Positions 5,908-12,431 of a DNA stretch of 24,485 nt are shown here, one piece after another (within the stretch, counting starts at the first letter, position 1; every line of letters begins with the position of its first letter). The notes under the pieces were generated by a model. It was not told the origin of the DNA. It made no database searches and worked only from the letters and a program-made list of their open reading frames with translations. The DNA is from CAYPOY01 sp964412395 (GTDB taxonomy: Bacteria; Chloroflexota; Anaerolineae; B4-G1): assembly GCA_964412395.1 (NCBI GenBank), contig CAYPOY010000034.1, forward strand, positions 1-24,485. The letters run 5' to 3'. Position numbers and translations under genes: made by a program.

Positions 5908-7128
5908 ATGACAAAGAAGACGAAGAAGACTAAGAAACGTGTGCATGCGTCAAAGGAGCTGACACGTAAGCAACGCTCCCGCCTGGAGCAGGACAGGCGT
6001 AGAGAGCAGTTCCTCATCTGGGGCGCGATTGTCATAGGGATTATGGTTGTAGGCGTTCTGGTCTATGGCTTTGTCATCGAAAAGATCGTCAAGGCTCGTG
6101 AACCGGTCGCCATTGTGGGCGGTACTTCTATCCCGACGGCCGATTTTCAGGCTCGGGTGCGCTTCACGCGCATGCAGATGAATAGCGAACTCCAATACTT
6201 GTTCCAGCAGCAGCAGGCTCTCGATCCGACGGATGCAGACGCACAGTTCTATCTGGAGTATATCCAGAGGAACATCCGTGATTTGCAGGGCCAATTGTCG
6301 CCGGAGAGTGCCCTGAGCATTGGGGAGCAGGCCCTTGATCAATTGATCCAGGAGGAATTGGTGCGCCAGGAGGCAGAGCGCCGTGGCATCACCGTTGTAC
6401 CGGAGGAATTGCAGAGGGCGATTGAACGGTTTTTCGGCTATGATCGGGATCCGGCTACTCCCACGCCAGCACCGACCGTCACACTTCCTTTGACGCTGAC
6501 GGATGTGCTCACTCCCACGCCGACATCTACCCCGTTTCCGACACCGACTCCGATGACTGAGCAGGAGTTCCGCCGACGGCACGACGCTTTCCTGAAGTCT
6601 TTGAAATCGCTGGACCTTTCCGAGCAGCAATACCGTTCCTGGGTCGAGGCGTCGCTGTTGCTTGAGAAGTTGCAGGAGCAGATGCAGACAGAAGTTCCCA
6701 CTGCGGCCGATCAAGTCAAACTGGGTTACCTGGTCGTGGATAGCGAGGAACAGGCGAATGAACTGGCTGCCCGGTTGGATGCCGGGGAAGACTTCCAGAC
6801 GTTGGCGGATGAGTTGGAGGAGAGCGAGGAGGTCACCGGGTACGGCACTGAGTTGGAATGGTTCCCCAGGAGCATATTGGAACGCTATCTTGATGAGCAG
6901 TTAGTTGAATTGGCGTTCAGTCTGGAAGTGGGGGAACACAGTCAGCCGGTGCTGAGCCAGGATGGCACACGGTACACCATCATCGAAGTGGTGGGCCGTG
7001 AGGTGCATGAACTGGATCAGTCGTTACGTGAGCAACTGGGGGAAGACATGTTTCAGGAGTGGCTGGACACTCAACAGGTTTTGGTGGAGCGTAGAACGTA
7101 TCGCGACCGCGTGCCGACGGAACCGTGA
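5908..7128 (+). CDS. Membrane-anchored SurA/PpiC-type peptidyl-prolyl isomerase (foldase)
   Basis: A 406-residue protein with a Lys/Arg-rich cytoplasmic head (1-35), one transmembrane anchor (about 36-58) and an extracytoplasmic part. Residues 66-180 form a SurA-N-like chaperone domain (VGGTSIPTADFQARVRF, then a helix with ALDQLIQEELVRQEAERRGI). Residues about 181-216 are a Thr/Pro-rich linker. A parvulin-type PPIase domain follows (about 270-390: VKLGYLVVDSEEQANELAARL, FQTLADELE, YTIIEVVGRE). The family helps exported proteins fold at the cell surface (PrsA/SurA role). The Thr/Pro stretch inserted inside the SurA-N region is unusual. The parvulin domain is divergent, so isomerase activity is uncertain. 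The start ATG at 5908 has a purine-rich GAGAGAACGGG in front. Confidence 0.82.
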   Translation: MTKKTKKTKKRVHASKELTRKQRSRLEQDRRREQFLIWGAIVIGIMVVGVLVYGFVIEKIVKAREPVAIVGGTSIPTADFQARVRFTRMQMNSELQYLFQQQQALDPTDADAQFYLEYIQRNIRDLQGQLSPESALSIGEQALDQLIQEELVRQEAERRGITVVPEELQRAIERFFGYDRDPATPTPAPTVTLPLTLTDVLTPTPTSTPFPTPTPMTEQEFRRRHDAFLKSLKSLDLSEQQYRSWVEASLLLEKLQEQMQTEVPTAADQVKLGYLVVDSEEQANELAARLDAGEDFQTLADELEESEEVTGYGTELEWFPRSILERYLDEQLVELAFSLEVGEHSQPVLSQDGTRYTIIEVVGREVHELDQSLREQLGEDMFQEWLDTQQVLVERRTYRDRVPTEP

Positions 7129-7183
7129 TTCCCTCTGATCCCTCTCCCCGAAGGTGGAGGAAAGTTCCTGAATTCGGGTAAGC

Positions 7184-7213
7184 AACCCGGCTTCTCGTCG
7201 AAGCCGGGTTTTT
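7184..7213 (+). terminator. Rho-independent terminator after the foldase gene
   Basis: AACCCGGCTT (7184-7193) and AAGCCGGGTT (7201-7210) form a perfect 10-bp stem with a 7-nt loop and a run of five T (7209-7213). It lies between the converging foldase and rel genes; the minus-strand tail has no good U-run, so it mainly serves the plus strand. Confidence 0.85.
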
Positions 7214-7216
7214 GCT

Positions 7217-9409
7217 TCACTCCGTGTGCCGTCGGGCCTCGATCACGTTGGGCAGCCGCTCGATTTTGGTCAGCACGCGGCTAAGTTGGGCGATGTGGCT
7301 GATTTCCAGTGTGATGTACAGCGTGATGATGTTTTTCCGCCGGCCCCTATCCGGCGGCGTATTGACGGCCGGCATGTTGATTTTCTCAGCGCTGATGATG
7401 CCAGAGATTTCATGCAGGAGCCCAGTGCGATCATAGGCCGTGATGCGAATCGTGACCGGGACGGTCTGTGGCAGGGTGCCCCAACTAACCTCTATCAGTC
7501 GCTCCGTATCCCTCAGGCGCAGGATGTTGGGGCAGTCGCGGTGGTGGATGGTGACACCCCGCCCGCGGGTGACGTAGCCGATGATGTCGTCCCCCAGCAG
7601 TGGATGACAACAGCGCGCCAGCCGAGTCAGCAGGCCGCCGGTGCCCTGTACCTGGATGCCTTCTATAGTCAGCGTGGGAGGAGGAGGTGCTTGAGGCTGC
7701 GTCTGCTCCTCTTTCTGGCGTTGGCGTATTTCGGCGATTTTGCTGGCGATCTGCTGGCTGTGGATGTCTCCAAAGCCGACGGCGGCGTGGAGGTCGTCGA
7801 GCTTCTCGTAGTTAAAGAGTCTGGCAATGGCCTCGTGGCCGAGGTGTTCCATCCCCAGGCGCTTCAACTCGCGCTCGACGATTTCCCATCCTCGTGCGAT
7901 GTTTTGTTCTCGATCTTGGCGGCGGAACCACTGGCGGATTTTGCTGCGGGCGCGGCCGGTTTTGATGTAACCCAGGGCAGGGTTCAGCCAGTCGCGGCTG
8001 GGTCCTCCCCGTCTGGTGGTCAGGATCTCCACCTGATCGCCGTTCTTGAGTTGGTGATCCAGGCTGGTCAGTTTGCCATTGACCCGCGCTCCTCGGCAGC
8101 GGTGGCCAATTTCGGTGTGGATTTGGTAAGCAAAGTCTATAGGTGTCGCGCCGACCGGCAGGTCAATGAGCTTGCCTTTGGGGGTAAAGGTGTACACCCG
8201 GTCCTGGAAAATGTCGGTCTTCATCGCGTTCACGAACTCGTTGGCGTCAGTGGCTTCTTTCCGCCATTCCATAAATGAGCGCAGCCAGGCGATCTTGGCT
8301 TCGAAGGCCTGGTCCCGCTTACCGCCCTCCTTGTAGCGCCAGTGGGCGGCAATGCCGTATTCTGCGGTGCGATGCATCTCCCAGGTGCGAATCTGTACCT
8401 CCAGCGTCTTGCCGTCTTCGCTGATGACTGCTGTGTGCAGGCTCTGGTACATGTTGTCTTTTGGGGTGGCGATATAGTCGTCGAACTCTCCGGGGATAGG
8501 TTTCCACAACCCGTGTGTGATGCCCAGGATGCGGTAGCAATCGGGAACAGTCTGGGCGATCATGCGGATGCCGCGAACGTCGTAAACCTGTCGAAAGGGG
8601 ACGCCTTTGCGCCGCATTTTGCGGTAAATACTGTAGATGTGCTTGGGCCGGCCGGTGATCTCTGCCTCGATGCCTTCTTTGGCCAGTTCCCGCTTAAGGG
8701 TTTCGACGTGTCGCTGGACGCTGGCCTCGCGTTCCGGGCGGCGCTCTTGGACGAAGGACACGATCTCGGCATAGGATGCGGGGTCCAGGTAATGGAGGCT
8801 CAGGTCTTCCAGTTGCCACTTCCATTGCCACACGCCCAACCGGTTGGCCAGCGGGGCAAAGATTTCCAGCGTCTCGTGGGCAAATGTCTTGCGACGTTCC
8901 GGCGAGAGGGGATCGAGCGTGTGCATGTTATGCAGGCGATCGGCCAGTTTGATGATCACGACACGGATGTCTTCCGCCATAGCGATGAACATCTTGCGCA
9001 GGCTTTCAGCTTCCTGCTCATCGCGTAGTCTCTCGCTCTCCTGGCTAAACCGATCAATTTGCTCCTGTTCAATCTGTTCTAGCTTGGTCACGCCATCTAC
9101 CAGGCTCGCTACGTGAGGACCGAATTCCTGCCCCAATCTCTCCAGGTCAATGTCCGTGTCCTCGACCACGTCATGCAGCAGGCCAGCGGCGATGGTGTCT
9201 GCTTCCATTCCTATATCAGCCAGCAGGAGGGCCACGGCCAACGGATGCTGAATAATGTAGGGTTCACCCGACTCGCGTGTCTGGCCGGCGTGGGCTCGTT
9301 CAGCTACGGCGTATGCGCGTTTGATGAGTGCCCGCGCGCCATCGGCTCGCTCGTCGGTAGGGATGTGCTCCAGTATGTCTGAAATGTCGAGGAGGTGCTG
9401 TTTACTCAT
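7217..9409 (-). CDS. rel: Bifunctional (p)ppGpp synthetase/hydrolase Rel
   Basis: A 730-residue long RelA/SpoT homologue that makes and degrades (p)ppGpp in the stringent response. The hydrolase HD core is intact (H55, H79-D80 and E83-D84 in LLHDVVEDTDID). The synthetase domain has GRPKHIYSIYRKM, YDVRGIRMIA, DDYIATPKDNMYQSLHT and VQIRTWEMHRTAEYGIAAHW. TGS (VYTFTPKGKLIDLPVGATPI), the conserved-cysteine domain (LARCCHPLLGDDIIGYVTRG) and a C-terminal ACT domain follow. It is therefore predicted to be bifunctional and ribosome-responsive. In the synthetase motif, Met replaces the usual Gly before YQSLHT. The start is taken as ATG 9409; a TTG at 9421 is also possible. It has its own promoter and is divergent from rsmD. 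Confidence 0.96.
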   Translation of the reverse strand: MSKQHLLDISDILEHIPTDERADGARALIKRAYAVAERAHAGQTRESGEPYIIQHPLAVALLLADIGMEADTIAAGLLHDVVEDTDIDLERLGQEFGPHVASLVDGVTKLEQIEQEQIDRFSQESERLRDEQEAESLRKMFIAMAEDIRVVIIKLADRLHNMHTLDPLSPERRKTFAHETLEIFAPLANRLGVWQWKWQLEDLSLHYLDPASYAEIVSFVQERRPEREASVQRHVETLKRELAKEGIEAEITGRPKHIYSIYRKMRRKGVPFRQVYDVRGIRMIAQTVPDCYRILGITHGLWKPIPGEFDDYIATPKDNMYQSLHTAVISEDGKTLEVQIRTWEMHRTAEYGIAAHWRYKEGGKRDQAFEAKIAWLRSFMEWRKEATDANEFVNAMKTDIFQDRVYTFTPKGKLIDLPVGATPIDFAYQIHTEIGHRCRGARVNGKLTSLDHQLKNGDQVEILTTRRGGPSRDWLNPALGYIKTGRARSKIRQWFRRQDREQNIARGWEIVERELKRLGMEHLGHEAIARLFNYEKLDDLHAAVGFGDIHSQQIASKIAEIRQRQKEEQTQPQAPPPPTLTIEGIQVQGTGGLLTRLARCCHPLLGDDIIGYVTRGRGVTIHHRDCPNILRLRDTERLIEVSWGTLPQTVPVTIRITAYDRTGLLHEISGIISAEKINMPAVNTPPDRGRRKNIITLYITLEISHIAQLSRVLTKIERLPNVIEARRHTE

Positions 9410-9494
9410 CTTCGCTCGCAATTACCTGCGGACGATGAAAAATGTCTCAATGAAACGATGAACAATGGCTGCCTGTTGTTCATTTCTCTGGTTC

Positions 9495-9522
9495 AGTATA
9501 ATCCGGTTGATAGATTTGTCAA
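9495..9522 (-). promoter_or_regulatory. Sigma70 promoter for rel
   Basis: On the minus strand a perfect TTGACA (9522-9517) and TATACT (9500-9495) are separated by 16 bp. The start would be near 9488, about 78 nt before the ATG. Confidence 0.75.
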
Positions 9523-9561
9523 TGGTTGGAGAGAGCAAAAAGGATACAAGTACACAAGGGT

Positions 9562-9609
9562 CTTGTCTCCTTGTCACCTTGCCTCCTTGTCTACTTCCCT
9601 ATTTCCCTG
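9562..9609. repeat. Octamer tandem repeat upstream of rsmD, 6 degenerate copies
   Basis: Six 8-bp units run without gaps: CTTGTCTC, CTTGTCAC, CTTGCCTC, CTTGTCTA, CTTCCCTA, TTTCCCTG. The array lies between the divergent rel and rsmD promoters and supplies the apparent -35 box of rsmD. Confidence 0.8.
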
Positions 9610-9615
9610 TATAGT
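9587..9615 (+). promoter_or_regulatory. Candidate rsmD promoter overlapping the octamer array
   Basis: TTGTCT (9587-9592), inside the fourth repeat unit, and TATAGT (9610-9615), just after the array, are 17 bp apart. The -35 matches consensus at 4 of 6 positions. Confidence 0.45.
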
Positions 9616-9650
9616 CATGCACGTGAGCGCAATTGGATAGGAGGTAGACC

Positions 9651-10247
9651 ATGCGCGTCATCGCGGGCAAGGCAAAGGGGCATCGGCTGAAATCGGTACC
9701 GGGTAAAGGTACACGGCCCATCACGGATCGGGCTAAATTGGCGCTTTTCAGCATCATTGGCGCCGACGTAATAGGCTGCCGTTTCCTGGATCTCTTTGCC
9801 GGTACCGGGCAGGTCGGGATCGAGGCGTTGAGCCGGGGAGCGGCGGAGGCTGTCTTTGTGGAACGGGCGAGGCCCGCACTGCACGTCATCCGCGAGAATC
9901 TGGCTCACACGCGGCTGGAGACAGGGGCACGGGTGATACGGGCCGATGTGTTTGATTTCCTGGCCCCTCCAGCGAAGCCAGCGGAGGGGTTTGAATACGT
10001 CTACATCGCGCCGCCGCAGTACCGGGGCCTTTGGGTGAAGACATTGCAGGTGCTGGATGCACGCCCTGGCTGGCTGGCCGATGATGGCTGGGCCATCGCA
10101 CAGATTCATCCGCGGGAGTACGAGGATCTGATGCTAGAGCACCTGGGGCTCTTCGACCAGCGTACCTACGGTAGCGTGATGCTTTGCTTCTACGCCAGGA
10201 TCCAGGAAAGCCGGGACGCAGAGGCGGGCGCACTGCAACTCCCATAG
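9651..10247 (+). CDS. rsmD: 16S rRNA (guanine-N2-)-methyltransferase RsmD family
   Basis: A 198-residue SAM-dependent methyltransferase expected to modify G966 of 16S rRNA. MRVIAGKAKGHRLKSVPG and RPITDRAKLALFSII form the N-terminal RNA-side motif. FLDLFAGTGQVGIEALSRGA is the SAM-binding motif I, and VYIAPPQYRGLW corresponds to motif IV. The usual Asp/Asn of [DN]PP[YF] is Ala here (A120), a variant I recall from cyanobacterial and Chloroflexota homologues. A short Pro-rich insert APPAKPAEG (105-113) precedes it, encoded by a palindromic stretch (9964-9989). The start has TAGGAGGT upstream. The last 38 codons overlap the convergent P-loop gene, of which only about 20 lie beyond the core fold. 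Confidence 0.88.
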   Translation: MRVIAGKAKGHRLKSVPGKGTRPITDRAKLALFSIIGADVIGCRFLDLFAGTGQVGIEALSRGAAEAVFVERARPALHVIRENLAHTRLETGARVIRADVFDFLAPPAKPAEGFEYVYIAPPQYRGLWVKTLQVLDARPGWLADDGWAIAQIHPREYEDLMLEHLGLFDQRTYGSVMLCFYARIQESRDAEAGALQLP

Positions 10248-10949
10248 CTGCCCTAAAGCCCTCTCCAGTCGGGCTGCCAACAAGTCAGGCTTGCCGGTAG
10301 TCACGTCGTCCTCGTTCTCGAAGACGACGTATGGCACGCGGATGGACCGTATGGTGAGGAAGTGTGAATCGCCGGCGCTGAACGTGGCCCAGTCATCATC
10401 GCAGTAGAGCTGTGTCAGCTTCTCGTCGGGCACAGTATGCTCCAGGATGCTATCCGGCCGCTGCGGGTTAAACCGGCGATGATTCTTGCGCAGCGATTCT
10501 TCAAACGAGACGCACACATAGACGACGGAGGCCCGACGAAGGAGGTTGTCAGCCAAATGTGGAAATGCCCCCGCGTAGCCTCCGTGCTCGCTACCCCGAG
10601 CGAATTCGACGATCGCTGTGGTGTGGTCGTGATATGCCGGATCGTCGCGCAGCCGCTTGTGATACTCCAGGCTAATCCGCTCAATCAATAGATGCCAGAG
10701 GTAGAGGTGTTTGAAGTAACCGTCGGTGTCGGTGTACAGTCTTGGCTGCCCCAGCCGTTCGTTCAGGATGTGGTCCTCCTCGAACCAGGTCCAAAGCATG
10801 GGGAAGTCATCGAGAATGTCCAGATCGGCAACGTGGAATCTGCATCGCCGGACCTCAGGGGGAGTGTGCATCAGAAAGTCAATGATCTCACTCTTGCCAG
10901 AGGCTGGCCGGCCAATCAGAACGAGAACGTCGAGTGTATCCTTGCCCAT
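10134..10949 (-). CDS. P-loop ATPase/kinase-like protein of unknown function
   Basis: A 271-residue protein opening with a clear Walker A motif, VLVLIGRPASGKSEIIDFL (GRPASGKS at 13-20), followed by VADLDILDDFPML, a possible acidic nucleotide- or metal-binding strand. VVYVCVSFEESLRKNHRRFN may be the LID/arginine region of a kinase-like fold. I do not recognise the family; it may be a small-molecule kinase or zeta-toxin-like enzyme. The start at 10949 is preferred over an in-frame ATG at 11021 because GGAGGG lies 5 nt upstream and because the longer form would read into the 79-bp palindromic element. It is convergent with rsmD and overlaps it by 114 bp. No partner gene is evident. Confidence 0.7.
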   Translation of the reverse strand: MGKDTLDVLVLIGRPASGKSEIIDFLMHTPPEVRRCRFHVADLDILDDFPMLWTWFEEDHILNERLGQPRLYTDTDGYFKHLYLWHLLIERISLEYHKRLRDDPAYHDHTTAIVEFARGSEHGGYAGAFPHLADNLLRRASVVYVCVSFEESLRKNHRRFNPQRPDSILEHTVPDEKLTQLYCDDDWATFSAGDSHFLTIRSIRVPYVVFENEDDVTTGKPDLLAARLERALGQLWELQCARLCVPAFLDPGVEAKHHATVGTLVEEPQVL

Positions 10950-10980
10950 AACGTCCCTCCCAAACCACGCTTCGCTTGTG

Positions 10981-11059
10981 TATCCTCTCAATGAGTTGGG
11001 GAAGGTGGGGCAAATTGGCAATTTGCTCTATGTGTTGGCCCCAGAATATTGAGAAGATA
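10981..11059. mobile_element. 79-bp MITE-like palindromic element with 8-9-bp target duplication
   Basis: The ends TATCCTCTCAAT (10981-10992) and ATTGAGAAGATA (11048-11059) are inverted repeats with one mismatch, and similarity continues to a GGGG/CCCC pair. CGCTTGTG occurs directly outside both ends (10973-10980 and 11060-11067; the following T also matches). Inside is a perfect CAAATT-GGC-AATTTG hairpin (11011-11025). It is too small to code for anything. It sits in the upstream region of the P-loop gene. Confidence 0.6.
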
Positions 11060-11139
11060 CGCTTGTGTGATGTGGTAAGTGCGTGATTGGCGAATAATGG
11101 ACCGTGTTGCCAGGTGGGAGCTGTAATACATCATACGCG

Positions 11140-12156
11140 TCAAACGACGACGATACGCGTGGCGGCTTCGGGCGTGGCATCTATCTTGTATTCGCCGTAG
11201 GGAGCCACCGGATCAGTCCAGCGGAAAATCCACTGGGCTGCCTGGTTGGTCGCATTCACGCAGCCGTGGCTGTGTGGCCTTACGAAATCGTTATGCCAGT
11301 AGGTACCGTGGATGGCGACGGTTGACCGAGTGAAATAAACTGGGAAGGCAACGCCCGGCAAGTCGTAGCGGCTATCTCCGCTCCCGCCGGTCATGCGTCT
11401 GGTGTGACGCTTGTAAAGCACACGGTGCTCACCGCGCGGCGTTGCCATACTGCCCACTCCCGAAGAGATCCGTGTGCTAAAGACCGCTGTCTCCCCCTCG
11501 AAGCAGGTCAGCATCTGGGCACCAACGTTGATCTCGATCCACTTGTCGGAGCGACCGGGTGAGATGGGAGCCAGTTCCTCGGGCGGGATGCGGCGCACGG
11601 ACCATGCCGGCACATAGGGACCAGGCGAGTAGGTGATGCCCTCCTTGAGTTGATACCACCAGTTGCCGTCGGCATCCGCCGTAGCGCCGACGGCGCGGTA
11701 GATGGTGCCGTAGTAGAGCTTGTACCTCGCGTAGCGGCTGCTGGGTTGCCAGCGGGCCTCGGCGATAGGCACGCAGACCTGGGCCCAGAAGCCCGGCTCG
11801 GCCACCTCGGTGATGGCCTCGCTGCTCGGCGTGTTCTCTACGGGCTGCACATAACCGCTGTGAATGAAGCCCTCGTCGGTCTGGTACCAGATGGGATTGC
11901 TGGGCCAGGGCGCTTCGCCTGTGACGGCGGCATAGAGTGGGATAACTTCGTCGCGCGTCTTCCACGCCATCCATTCGGCCCCCTGGGAGGGCTCACTGTG
12001 CACGGCCTGGCGCCACCAGGTGGCGATGCGCCCTAGCGAGGCGGGCGGCGCTTCAGACGCCAGTTGGTCAGTGAATGAGGGGGTGTCCGGCAGCGCCAGC
12101 CACGCCAGGGCAGCACTCGCGTACTTTATGAACTCGCGGCGATTCATTGTTTGCAT
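11140..12156 (-). CDS. Tat-exported L,D-transpeptidase (YkuD domain)
   Basis: A 338-residue secreted enzyme. The N-terminus MNRREFIKYASAALAWLAL is a twin-arginine signal (RREFIK). The middle carries two SH3-like segments (about 70-200). The C-terminal YkuD domain starts at KWIEINVGAQMLTCFEGE and holds the active site AIHGTYWHNDFVRPHSHGCVN, with H283, H297 and nucleophile C299. The family forms 3-3 peptidoglycan crosslinks or attaches proteins to the wall. The start at 12156 is chosen because GAGGAG lies 9 nt upstream; an in-frame ATG at 12165 touches this site, and an ATG at 12147 would also keep the signal. Its upstream neighbour on the same strand ends in a terminator, so it is probably transcribed alone. 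Two Tat-type start options do not change the function. Confidence 0.9.
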   Translation of the reverse strand: MQTMNRREFIKYASAALAWLALPDTPSFTDQLASEAPPASLGRIATWWRQAVHSEPSQGAEWMAWKTRDEVIPLYAAVTGEAPWPSNPIWYQTDEGFIHSGYVQPVENTPSSEAITEVAEPGFWAQVCVPIAEARWQPSSRYARYKLYYGTIYRAVGATADADGNWWYQLKEGITYSPGPYVPAWSVRRIPPEELAPISPGRSDKWIEINVGAQMLTCFEGETAVFSTRISSGVGSMATPRGEHRVLYKRHTRRMTGGSGDSRYDLPGVAFPVYFTRSTVAIHGTYWHNDFVRPHSHGCVNATNQAAQWIFRWTDPVAPYGEYKIDATPEAATRIVVV

Positions 12157-12361
12157 CTCTGTCATCTCCTCACTCAGTGATGTGCTCAGTTGTGGCAACC
12201 CTGGCTTAAAGATACCACAGATGATACAGAGAGAGTGTATCAGAGGAGTTACAGTTGCGTTAAGACGGACGTGAGGACCTACATACGCTCTTTGCGGGTC
12301 ACCAGACACTCGGGCAGACCTGGGCGACCTGATCTGGCCAGGGGGAGCCATTGGCGGCCCT

Positions 12362-12394
12362 AACAAACAGCCGCGCCCTGTCAAGTGGGCGCGG
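12362..12394 (-). terminator. Rho-independent terminator for the GT39-like membrane protein gene
   Basis: CCGCGCCC (12371-12378) and GGGCGCGG (12387-12394) form a perfect 8-bp GC stem with an 8-nt loop. Read on the minus strand it is followed by CTGTTTGTT. It lies about 37 nt after the stop of the gene at 12432. Confidence 0.7.
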
Positions 12395-12431
12395 TTCGCT
12401 TTATGGCCGGGTATCAATCAAGTCAAATCGG

